Origin: Hydnum rufescens UP504 | Lineage: Eukaryota; Basidiomycota; Agaricomycetes; Cantharellales; Hydnaceae | Length of the DNA stretch: 64,000 nucleotides | NCBI GenBank assembly: GCA_014904985.1 | Contig: MU128925.1 | Span: 337,988 to 401,987, forward strand | Reading direction: 5' to 3' | Shown here: piece after piece, positions 33,974 to 44,842 of the stretch | Layout of the letters: each line of letters opens with the position of its first letter | Numbering within the stretch: position 1 is the first letter of the stretch | Translations under genes and position numbers: made by a program | Notes under the pieces: generated by a model | What the model saw: the letters and a program-made list of their open reading frames with translations, nothing else | Told to the model about the DNA's origin: nothing | Databases searched by the model: none

Positions 33974-35950
33974 GGATGAGACTGTTATTGTCCAGTCCCC
34001 ATCAGCGTGTGTGCATAGCGTGAACAAACTTGGGAACTAACGGTCTTGTGGCCTCGTGCTGCTAGGCGCCGATAGCGCGGTGGCCTAAAAGAAAATATAC
34101 GAGTTTTGGGCGAGGAGGCAAGATTCCCAGGCAGAGCGGGTTGGACGGCGTTTGTGGACTTAGTTCCGCTCGCATAATGCCGTAAAGTCCGTGGCCAAGG
34201 GCCGTACTGGCGCATTCGCGCTCGTCTCGATTTCCAAGTGGTTCGAGAGTGCGAAGTGGTTGAGCTCATGGACGTTTTCAACCCCTTCCGACCGATGTGC
34301 AAAATCAGGCACATAAATTGATCCACCACAAACGGCGTTCTTATCCCAGGCTCCTGCCGTCAGCACATCTTGGGGTATATTTTTGCCACGAGCGCTCCTT
34401 CCTGCTTTGCTCCCATACCATATCGCCACGTCGTTTCGAATATATAGATTCCTTCCGTGGTATATAATCTCGCACTCGAGTGTCTGGGTACTGTATAACA
34501 TTACATAATCGATCCCACATCCCATCTCCCCGGAAGTTTGGCGGGCTGTGTGCGCGTGAAAAGATAGTAGATAGAGAAGTCAAATAGAGAGTGAAATAGA
34601 CCGGACAGTACTGTCCCTTCCCGGACTCGATGACCGCACGCCACATACCAGGCATCCACCCAAGTATCGCACTGTAGTGCCCTTTTCAAGTCCGGCAATC
34701 CAGAGTAGGTGCGATCCTTCATCACGATCGCCCCGCCTGGAGCTATGGATTACAATACCACCAGAACACTCGACATAGGCAGGAATGACCATGATACAAA
34801 CCCTACAAGAAGGTATAAGCTCGCACCAAGCCACGGACTTCCGCAGTCCCGATCCGAGCGACGATGACAGCATCGGATCAGACCCTGAGAGTCCTAGGAG
34901 AGCGGTTGACCAGATCCACTCCATGTGTCGCCCCAATGACGGGGTACACCTCACCCAGTCCGCCGTGTCCAAAGTTGCCATTATATTACTCCCCGAATTT
35001 CCCTACTGGAGCTATCAAGCGCCTCGATGTCATCAGGCTTATGCTTCGGATAACGACATCCACGGGATAACTAAGCCATGTCAGCGAGTGAGCGCGCCCT
35101 CCCGTATCGGCTGGAAATATATCTCGAAATGGAAATATTCCGCAGTGAAGATTTACCAACAACCCCGAGTGGACGACACATATCTAGCTCAATGGCACCG
35201 CCAGACTCGCACGAGGGATCATGGAAGTAGGACCGCGTGGCAAAGGTTCCGTCTCCAGCGGTCCTGCCCCCGAATTCGTCCAACGAAGAAGCAAGGATGA
35301 CGTGCAGCCCAGACCAGAACACACACACTCAAAAGAATTACTCATTGATTCCCAAATTGAAAACGCAAGGCGCGAACGCCGCACTCATGTGGATGAAGCG
35401 TGGAGGCGGAGAGAACAGTCAAGTATCGAAGCCAGGGTGCAGACTGGGAGACTCGAGAGGGGGGGATCTGGTGGAGCCAGCCAACAAGCTAAGCTTCGGA
35501 TTGCACTAGGCCATGCCTGGAAGCCGCACCACTAGACGATATCCACCTCGAAATCTGAAGTCATAGTGGCGGAGGGAGAAGTACCGTAACACAGATATTC
35601 TGGGAGAGAGAAACCCTCAGAACCTGTCTGACAATCAGGCCGGCCACTCCTCATCTGGAAGCATACTGTGTCACCCGCAGCGATTGTGGCGAGGCACATT
35701 TGCAGAGCCCGAGCGGCGGCCAGACGTCTTTGTCGCTCCGGGGCATCAACGAGGCGATTCACGAAGGAGGAAGAGGGCTAGCGGATATGATGTGTCCTTT
35801 ACAATGTACGTCCTTTATATGATGGGCCTCGCTCATTTCACGTGATAGGGGGTGCCCATCGTTGAAAATCTGGAAATCAGGAGGGACAACGGTCATTTGT
35901 CATTTCGACCAAGAAAAGGTGGTACATCGCAGATACATTGTACAAAAGGG
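33974..35950. other. No recognised gene
   Basis: Several minus-strand frames have plausible composition. One at 34,160-34,525 includes ECEIIYHGRNLYIRNDVAIW; another at 35,532-35,762 includes LAAARALQMCLATIAAGDTV. They may belong to one broken or unusual gene, but I cannot join them with splice sites or name a family. The part next to 33,974 should hold the promoter of the Q-rich gene. Confidence 0.4.
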
Positions 35951-35981
35951 GGTTCATTTGCACAGGGTTAATATATTGATG

Positions 35982-37312
35982 TTACAGGCCCTTACTCTGA
36001 AGCCACACGAGGACAGTGTCGGCGGTGCCCTTGGGGTCCTCCTCAAACACCCAATGGCCGGTAGCAGGATGCTTGATCGTGATATCGGCAAAGTGTGGAA
36101 CTTGGAACTTGCTGACGGCGGGCGGGTACGTGGCATCGTGCTCGGGAGAGATGTATAAATAAGGGAGTTTGAGGTGGGGATCGAGCGCTGGAAGTCCATG
36201 AGCATCTGAGCATGTTCACACAAGGAGGGCGTAGACTCACTTGATTCATCCTCAACGTTGACGTTAGAGACAGCTGCGCGGAACCACGCAGTGGGTCCGG
36301 TAAGACCGGTCTTTTTCAAGTAATCCGTCAGAATTTTCCGATTCTGTGGCAATATCAAGTCAGAACAGGGAGGATGATGAATTTTGATTGGATACGCACA
36401 GCCTCGTCGAACCACGGCTCGACGGGAGCCACGTAGCGCTCCTGGAGTGATTTTTCGAGGGCCCCAGTTGGGCAAAGACGGGTGCGCCAGTCTTCGACAG
36501 AACTATATAGAAGACCGACGAAGATATCGAGCTATGGGTAGGGCCCGCCCGCATGAATGGGAGAGCACAAGGAGCACACCCGATTTAAGCACATACATGC
36601 TCATCCAGTTGCTTCGGGGCTAGGGGACTAGAGAAATACTTTACGTGGCCGATGTTCTCATAGCCTAGGAGGGGTTTGAAGACAGTATGGAGGAAATCGG
36701 GGTTGAGTCCAGTGGGCGCTGGACGAGCATACGGGGTCGAAGCGCTGGGGACAAGTATGAGGGTTTGCAGAACCTCGGGGATGGAAACATGATATCCTCA
36801 CAGGATAAGTGCGAGACTGCGTTTGGGATAGTATCCAGCGAATCGGGCAGCCAGGGGGGAACCTGCAGTGAACGAGGTAGGCTTCGTAACACGGTTAACG
36901 AGGAAATTCACGCATGAGATACTGACCGAAATCATGACCGACGAGAACGACGCTGTCTACACTCTCAGCATCAAGAAGCGCGGCGAGTTCACCGGTCTGC
37001 TTCTTGTAGGCATATTCTTTGATGTCGTCGGGCTTGTGGGTGTCACCATATCCAAGGAGCTCAGGGAGGATCACGCCGTAGCCTTTCTCAGTGAGAAGGG
37101 GGATGAATGCATGGTATCCAAATGGACCTGGAATGCCCGTGGTGAACGAGGTGGACAAGGCTGAATAAGATGTATGGCCTACCATTAGGGAAACCGTGCA
37201 GAAGCAGGATGTAAGGTTTGCTCCCAGTAGATTTGATGGAGAGATAGTGGTACCGAGTTCCATTGAAGGTGCCAAACTTCCAGGCGTCTTGAGAGAAGAA
37301 AGGATGGGACAT
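35982..37312 (-). CDS. Alpha/beta hydrolase, soluble epoxide hydrolase-like
   Basis: Starts MSHPFFSQDAWKFGTFNGTR at 37,312. The core follows: YILLLHGFPN (oxyanion HGFP), GYGVILPELLGYGDTHKPDD and VVLVGHDFG|SPLAARFAGY with the nucleophile Asp in GHDxG. Lid-region exons carry LHTVFKPLLGYENIGHVKYF, then WRTRLCPTGALEKSLQERYV and ILTDYLKKTGLTGPTAWFRA. LPYLYISPEHDATYPP (acid region) and ITIKHPATGHWVFEEDPKGT (catalytic His) complete it, ending WLQSKGL at 35,982. GHDxG is the signature of epoxide hydrolases and haloalkane dehalogenases, where the Asp forms an ester with the substrate. The absence of a signal peptide in this start suggests a cytosolic enzyme. An in-frame upstream ATG at 37,396 would add a hydrophobic leader, so the start is not certain. 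Confidence 0.85.
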
Positions 37313-37400
37313 CGGATGGAGAGAGGGATCGGGAACTGGGGGACCGAAAACGGAGACACATGTTATGTAGAGCATAATCTGAGACCATATGCACAATAGG

Positions 37401-39060
37401 CGTAATGGCCCATTCTAGGAAATCACCCGATTAGAATATACAGTGGACGGAATATTATCCCCGCCCTTCAGACGCGGAGATCAACGCAACTTTCGCCAGG
37501 AAACGCAAGAATCCTCGGGCGTGGCGATAGAGCATTAAATTAGAGCGATCGCCGTATCCATGAGGACGGAAGCTTACAGTAAGAGGCATGAATTGTTCGA
37601 AGTCAGCACCGCATGGCCTTAGCTGAGACAATCCTCAAACCTGGCTCTCTTACCCAGTTGAGCGCACGGTGGAAGAAAAATACGCTGTAAAGCCGGAATT
37701 ATGGAAAAAAGTGACTTCCAATGGCCACTTGCAAACCCTAATCCTAACATTCCCCATCGGAAAACTCCGACATCCCACAACTGCAACTTGGGTTGCTCAA
37801 TGGCTGTGCCTACATGGATTCAACTGGTGCGGGATGTAGATGTAAATCCTAGGTGCAGCCCTCATCCTCTTGAGCCCGCACCTTCCCTCCCTTTCGGCTT
37901 TCAAGCTGGTTCACTGACGTCACGATGTTTTGTACATCTCAATACAGTAGAGCTGGAGAAATAACAAATTGGTGCTTGCTTGGTACGAGTCTGATTGTAT
38001 TTTTGGATTGTGGGGGAACGCCAATAATAGAATGAATTCACCAAAATAGTACCAGTAGAATTTGGCTGCGGAACAGATGACGATTCTGCGAGTACCAATC
38101 GGATGGTGTCCAAGATGAAGCTGCGCTCGGAGATTACTGAAATGTGTTTGACTGCTAGACTGCTAGACTTGCTAGACTTGCTAGGAGCTTCAGCCGGTGA
38201 GGTTCGTGCAGTTTCCTGCGGTGTGGACATTGCTGTATGTTCGGGACTACTGTATCATGATCAAAGGGCAAAAGAAAAGAGGAAAGAAAGAAAGAACCTG
38301 CTCACAGAAATTCTGTTAGCACTGGCTAAATCATCCGTGCTGCAGGTGCATAGTATTCATGTGAGCCACCATGCCAGAAAACCCCCGCACAAGGCTTTCA
38401 ACCCTGCCTTATAGGCACGTAGAATGATAAGGCCACAACACTGTACACTAAACGAGATACACTACGTTCTATTTCCTTTAGCATCATATTCCTATTCCGT
38501 CGTTAAGCCTCGAACTCCGGGAAACCTCTATATGGGCTTCCAAAATCACAGCTTTTTCCCGGTCGAAACGTGCAGGGGCAGGCAGTCAACGGGGGTGCTG
38601 CTCCAACAGATAGAAGCACATTCTTAATCATTCTCTGAGAAAGCATACCGTCATCCAATGACGGATGTGTATCTTGAAAAGATGGATTCACAATTGGGAC
38701 TAGATGATGTGAATTTGGGACGGATCCCATTGTACAGTGGACCCCCAGAGTTGAGTCGGGGACAGCCGGTAGCCAAACTCCGAGGCACGCAGATGACGTG
38801 AGGATTGCTTCTGCGCGTCTAAGGAATTGCAATTGATGAATGATACTTAGCCCGCTCTTCTCCGGTTCAACGATCAAGCAATGAATCCTCGTACACTTAT
38901 TTGGCGTATCTCCTAGACCCTAAATTTGCAAACAAGCCGAACAAGGTCCTTGATTTGCGTTAGGGCGCGTGTCTCCGTCGAAATTTTCCAGGTACTTAAC
39001 TGGTAATTGCCTTTGTTCGTTTACGCCCCTCCAGCTCGTCCCTCGCTCAGATTAGTGACT
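37401..39060. other. Intergenic, one doubtful small frame
   Basis: A minus frame at 37,901-38,230 starts MSTPQETARTSPAEAPSKSS and could be a first exon ending at a GTACTA donor near 38,063. No family is recognised. The rest has no convincing gene. Confidence 0.35.
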
Positions 39061-40053
39061 ATGCTCTCTTCTCTTTTCTTCCCCAAATCAAGCCCAGAGA
39101 ACCACGAGTATCGGGATCCAGGTCCTGATGACCTCCGCAGCCCCTGCCCCTTTGTGAACGCGATGGCAAACCACGTACGTCTCTTTATCTCTCTCTTTAC
39201 CCAATTCCACATCCATAACGTCTTATCGTCCAGGGCTATATGTAAGCGCACCACCGCCAGCGTCCTTCTCACTTTTCCGTCTAACCTATCGCTACTACTA
39301 GTCATCGAGATGGCAAACAAATTACCTGGTGGGCTATAACCAAGGCCATAGTCGAGGTCTATCACTTCAGCTATCCCCTCGCCGGTCTTCTTGCTGCCTC
39401 TGGAGTCTGGACTAGCCTCACCCAAGCTTGGAATCCCTTCTATTTCGACCTGGAGCAAATAAGGACCCATAAACCCTACCTGGTGGAACACGACGCCAGT
39501 CTCAGTATGTCATCCATCCCCCTTGTTTTCGTCTCACCCTCACACCTTCGCCTCGTGCCCAGCCCGTGCCAATTACCCCGGAGATAACTGGCACCCAGAC
39601 CCTTCTATCATTAACGAACTAATCGCCCAAGCCAGCTCCCCCGAGGGTGTCAGCTACCAGGACTTCGCTCGCCACAGAATAGCCCAAGAGGCCAAACTCT
39701 CCTATAAGCTGAGCCTCCCGCGTCACATCCTGGCGACGGGCGAGATCGGGCTCATCATTCCCAGCCTCGGGAGGGGCGATCCACTCCCTGATGCTCTCCA
39801 TGTAAGTACGATCCACCGCACTCTCGCTCCCTGTCGCCCCCCTTGCAGTCTAATTTTTCTGTCTAACGAACGCGTCTCGTCCCCACAGCGTAAGATCAGC
39901 ATCCCCTGGATCAAGTCGTTTTTCCATGATGCACGGCTTCCCAGCGACTGGACGCGACCAAAGGATGAACTCACATTGAAACAAGTCAACGATATAGCTA
40001 CAGAAGTGCGTAAACAAATGGCGCAGGACCGCGAGGCTGGCAAGGACAAGTGA
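39061..40053 (+). CDS. Heme-thiolate peroxidase (chloroperoxidase/UPO family)
   Basis: Peroxidase_2 family: a Cys-ligated heme enzyme using peroxide for oxygenation or halogenation. Exon 1 (39,061-39,174) has DLRSPCPFVNAMANH with the heme-ligating Cys in PCP. Exon 2 (39,234-39,241) is only 8 nt (GGCTATAT). Exon 3 (39,302-39,504) reads HRDGKQITWWAITKAIVEVY to LVEHDASL, the EHD motif that binds the cation and supplies the acid Glu. Exon 4 (39,563-39,801) has RANYPGDNWHPDPSIINELI and exon 5 (39,889-40,053) ends REAGKDK. Frames and splice signals agree throughout. No signal peptide is seen before PCP, unlike secreted UPOs, so it is probably the short intracellular type. Confidence 0.9.
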
Positions 40054-40297
40054 TAGTTTGGACACTCTCCTTCTTCTTTCTTCTACCTTGCCCGTATCCC
40101 GCTCTTTCACTAGAGGTATGGGCGCATGTCTATGATTCTGTCCGCCATAGCCTCGATTAGTCAAGGGTAGTCACTTGTGACATCTACTTAATGTTAGTTG
40201 CGTAATGCGTGTCACGCCCGATAGGATCTGAAGCTCCATCGGCGCTTCGATCTGAGATAGTGGCCGTTTTTTCGCCTCGATGAATGCCATATTATGC

Positions 40298-40630
40298 TTA
40301 GTGTACCGAAAAGACCGCAATTGTCCGTGGGCTAGAATCGTGGAAAATGAAAATAATAGGATCCTCCTCAATGATCCCCTCGGCTGCTCCCAACTCCGAG
40401 CTTGTTTTACATGTATACATAACTCGCCGCTCGCTTACGATTGCCGATATATAGAAAGCTAATAGTTGTCGCTTCGGGAGAGGTGCATTATACATATAAA
40501 TTATACTACCCCCTCCGAAATTTGGGTAGCGGGAGAGCCACAAACTCTCAGGACTCACGCAGAGAAATATAGATGTGGTTAGCATCATGCTAAAACACAA
40601 GATAACCCATAAGATGCTCAAAGTGGCCAA
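40298..40630 (-). CDS. Possible small protein with N-terminal hydrophobic segment
   Basis: 110 codons starting MATLSILWVILCFSMMLTTS, which could be a signal peptide or membrane anchor. No known family, no introns, and one or two cysteines. It could be a chance frame. Confidence 0.2.
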   Translation of the reverse strand: MATLSILWVILCFSMMLTTSIFLCVSPESLWLSRYPNFGGGSIIYMYNAPLPKRQLLAFYISAIVSERRVMYTCKTSSELGAAEGIIEEDPIIFIFHDSSPRTIAVFSVH

Positions 40631-41580
40631 CCTTCACAATGAATCAGCTATGGCTTTCGGTCCGAACACTGCACAGCATGTCTGTTTATGTGCTCGGCGT
40701 CCGGATCGAGTCATTTAAGGAAAAAAATAAAAAATAAGAAAAAGAAACCTCAAATAAGCAGCTCCAGCCGGAAGGAGCCGTTCTTGGAATGTTGAGTGAA
40801 TCTGGAATTGGGTTGGGTCGGGTTGAAGCGCTCATCTCCAACCTCGCACTGCGCGCGCCTTGTATTTATTTGTTTGCTTTAATTTGTTCTGTAGCGAAAT
40901 CCTGACCCCTGTGGAGCATGTGGACGACCCTTGAGGTTGGAAATAGGAGGGTGGCGGAAGTGAGAAAGCCACCATTGTATGTAAAAAACCAGAAAAACCC
41001 CTACCGGTTTCATTCAGTAGCGGGACAAGAACTTGTCATGTGAAAAAGAAGCGCACCACTTACTGATAAATTCAAAAAAAAGGCCCGAAGCTAGGAGACC
41101 CACCCACGTTCACAGCCAGGCGGCACTCTTTGTGACTAAGGACCTTCTTGATAACCCTCATGCTGCTTTTGGGGAAGCATCCGGGTGCTCTCATCACGCC
41201 AAGAAAAAAGTGTGAGAAGCAAGGTTAGTCAGAGCACGTGACTCGCGCCAAGCAACTCCGTGTGTTGTCGATCCCCTACGCTCCTGGTCAACGACTCTCT
41301 TCCTAGTTTGAATGAATCCTGGATAGTTGGCTCGTATCTCACGGCGTCGCTTAAGCGCAGAACGGCAGGTTCTATGGGGGATTTGCCATACGTTTATAAT
41401 CTTTGTCTTTTTGGCAACGCCCACTCTTTGGTGGGGAAATTATAGCAATTACATTGGAGAAACAACCCAAGATCAGAGCCGATGAGATGCTGTCCGCCGA
41501 GAACTTTGTGGGCAGACCTAATAGAACGTTGCATACACAAAGCCGTCTGACAAAGCTGCTTTGATTCTGTCGTCCCAAAC
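40631..41580. other. No gene seen
   Basis: Short frames only, without family signatures; AT-rich tracts near 40,720-40,760. Confidence 0.5.
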
Positions 41581-41589
41581 AATCACCTC

Positions 41590-42727
41590 AGCCGCCTGAC
41601 GCGTATCGCCTATCATGTACGCCGCCGCTTGCGGATGTCTACGGACAAGCCTAGCAAGGATCGAAATGTCTGGCGACGTGGATCCTCCACAATGGAAAGA
41701 CCGATTGGTCAGCTCCTAGAAAGAACATAGCGGGAGAGGCTCGCGCAGCAAAACGAAGGACCCAATGGCGGCTTGAAATCGTTTCAGAACATCTCGACGG
41801 TTAGAATCGAAGAGGGAGTGAGGAGCACCCGTATGAAGGTTGTCCAGCTGTCTATGTGGTGTTGCGCCGACCCCCTTTGTAGTTTTGTTGCTAACTACAA
41901 GGTGTAGCTGTCGGCGAGGGTTTCAGACACGGTTGTCACTAATGAATCGGATCGACGTCACCGCATAAACGAACCGCTTCCCGGACTTCTCTGTTAGCGA
42001 ATTTATCTCGTCTTCTGACACCCAATTGGGGCTCATACGAGGCAAAATTTTGGCGGGATCTGGGATAATTCAGTGTGAAGGTAAAAGCGGATATCCTGTT
42101 GTATGACTGGGCTTTCAAGGTCATAAAGAGTCCTCTTTGCGATATTTAGAGCTCGTCGAAGACCGGTCGACTGTTATGAAGATTCGTAGGAAGCGTATTC
42201 GGGTCTCATGTGAAAACAGAAGTCGTGGAATTTCTACGGCACTGTTTTCATCACATTCATCGAGAGCACTGGGGAGAATGAGCGTCGCCTGCCGATTCAA
42301 ATTGACTTTGAAGTCGCGTTAGGGTCAAACCCAGAAGCTGAGGCAGAAGTATCTCCGTCCCGAACGTGATATCTTGCTGTACGGCATCCCCGATGACTGT
42401 CTTAAATTCATCGTCTGGTTGGAAGGCGATTGTCAAGGAGACGAGCTGCGGATCTTCAGAAGCTCGCGCAGAGCATCCCTCCTCCTCGGCTCGTTCAGCC
42501 ACCGTTTTCGCAATCGTGGACTTGCCGACTCCAGCAATACCGTTCAACCAGTATTTGGGAGGCCTTTCTCCATTTTCACTCTCCAACCATAGCACGATCG
42601 AATATAGCAACACGTGCCTTGGAGACATCAGACATGACAGAGGGATGCCCTTAGGGCCGGAGTCATGGGGAAATACATCAGAGGCATAATAGCTGACGCA
42701 CCTGAGGCATCTGGGGAAGGATAGCAT
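41590..42727 (-). pseudogene. Decayed NACHT-domain receptor copy
   Basis: Reads YWLNGIAGVGKSTIAKTVAE (P-loop intact, about 42,560-42,500). Fragments with shifted frames follow that track the live gene at 45,090-46,090: FYLHTELSQIPPKF (about 42,080) and RDVLKRFQAAIGSFVLLREP (about 41,800-41,740), which matches GDVVKRFQLVIGSIVLLREP there. Several stops and frame changes are present and no WD40 part follows. It points away from the live NLR, so the two form a divergent pair about 2.2 kb apart. Confidence 0.85.
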
Positions 42728-44094
42728 GAGAAAGGAATAGAGAAAGGAGATACAGTATTAGAAGATACTGACAGACGTTACTGGCGAGATGGGCATCCCT
42801 TCCCCTCTCGCCAATACCAGTAGCTGAGGGGGACGGAAGTAAGAGCGCAGAATGATAAGAAATCGAGATCCTAACTCACTGATAAAAGTTTTGGAGCGAA
42901 CCGGCCTCATGGATATGTAAGTCTTATCTCCGTCTCCCCATCCCCTCTTCCAATGTTGCTACCCTTTACAGAGACTGTCCCCGGCCCTCAAACGAACTTG
43001 AAAACCGCTTCGCACAAGAAACGCGATAATGGGCACACTCCTCGTCGCCTTTTCCGTATCTGTCTGGGCATGCAGCATTTCAGCGGTGAACAGGACGAAT
43101 TTGACGATGCAGATGCGGAAGCACTTCGTCTCGACAAGTGTCAGCTCTCGTCAGCATCAAGGACGAATACCACTAGCCTCTCATCTACTTCTGCGCCCTA
43201 CACCCACACCTACCCCTGTACCTGCTCCTGCACCTACGTCTGCTGCTCTGGCATCACAGTGGCGGCCAACCTCCAACCTTCTCGCTCAATTCAAACCAAC
43301 CATTATTGATCGCCTTACTCAATTGCATCCACACGATGGAAACCTCATTGTTTGGGATGTTCTTTCCAACTGAACGCGTGCGAAGCCTGCCCTTGCACCC
43401 CCAGGAGGCAAGTGACTGATAAACCACTCACCAAGCCACTCGTTCTGGGTCTCTTCACCTTGCGTCCTCTTCCCATGTTTCTTTCCTCCAGAAGGAGTCC
43501 CTGCTCATGGTGCGGGGACGATTCTATGTGTTCCCTCGGGCGGCAAGAATGAAAACAACACATTTTGAGGGGTGCTTCGTCCAGAAGAGTCCGGTGAGAC
43601 GGCAATGGTCTCGCAAAAGGGGGGTGAGAGATCTAACAGCGGCACTTTCGTCGTCGATCTAGATGGCCCAACGAGCGCCAGTGCGGCCATCTGTACCGTC
43701 CTCAGTGGGAAGCGAATGGCACCTTTGCTGGTGACTGGAGCGCAATCGCCAGTTCCCGCATCTTTTGCAGGTCGTTTACCACAGTGTTGCACCCAGGTCA
43801 GACCCGGGTCAGACCGGGTCAAGTCATGACCCCCGGTCTTTACCCCTAAGAGCACATGAAGGCCACATCTACAGGCACACCAATCAAATTGATGCAGTGC
43901 AACGGACATGCGCATCTGTTCCCACAGCCACTGCTTGTACTGGGAAGAGATCTCATGACATCATGTCGGCAGTCCCCAATGGACAGGAAGCAAGTCCTCA
44001 TTGACAGTAGGATTGACCAGGTCACAAAAGTCAAAAAACAGACCCTTGACCTTTTTGGACCCGGTCAATTATATTCTTCTGATTAGTGTTGCCG
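42728..44094. other. Region between the two NACHT copies
   Basis: Open stretches at 43,029-43,373 and 43,505-43,915 show no family. From 43,795 to 44,140 the motif GGTCAAG/GGTCAGACC recurs (CAGACCCGGGTCAGACCGGG, GACCCGGTCAATT), suggesting a small repeat or element remnant. Confidence 0.4.
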
Positions 44095-44314
44095 CGACTG
44101 ACTCAACTGAATTGAGTCAAGTCAAGTCAAGTCCTGAGTCCTTTTTTTTTCTCGCTAACTACGACACATTGGGGCTTTTTTTTGCCGTAGGATGAAAGAG
44201 AAGAGATCCAAATGATAGAAGTCGATAAGTCTGAGGCAAATAGTGATGTGATGACAGCACCGTGAGGCTTTCTTTTTAAAAGTTCCGAAAAGGACTCGAG
44301 TCTTCGGCAACACT
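44095..44314. mobile_element. MITE-like element, about 220 bp
   Basis: Ends are inverted repeats: AGTGTTGCCGCGACTGACTC at the left, and at the right a sequence whose reverse complement starts AGTGTTGCCGAAGACTCGAG. Inside are TCAAGTCAAGTCAAGTCCTG and a poly-T stretch, with no coding capacity. A target duplication is not clear, so the class is open. Confidence 0.6.
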
Positions 44315-44842
44315 ACTTGAAGTTGAAGTTCTGATGCGGAGCCGGCCGGAGCCGTGTTTGCTTCCGGTGGCTGAGCGACGACTGGGACGACGTTCACATC
44401 GTCTAGACCGAGTACTTCAAGTCTCTCTTCCCGCCCCCCCACCGAACTTACCTAGCTGAAGGCAGAAAGTGATCCGACCCACCTGCACAGTCAGATCTGC
44501 TGCCTCATGCACTGAGACCGGCGAAGCAATTGCTCCGAAGTCTCTCACACACACCCGCTAGTAGAAACGAACCCGCCAGACGATCGAACGCAACAGACTC
44601 GCTAGTGCAACACTGGCCTGAAGAATGGAACCGCAAGTTGCCGCCATTATGTAACCATCTTCGAATACCCTGGCACGACGACTGATCGTCCTCTTTGGCA
44701 CAGCTCTTGTCAACCACTACTGTCAGGACTGGCAGAGACAAACCATATCTTGCGCGTCACCCATGGCACAAAATAACACTGTTCTCAGTGAGCTTTCCCT
44801 TTCAATTCCTTACTGTCACGCTCTTATATTCATCCTTCTCAG

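Noticed and set aside
34160..34525. Minus frame with plausible protein composition
   Set aside because: No family, start or splice partners could be found, so it is described only within a gap entry.
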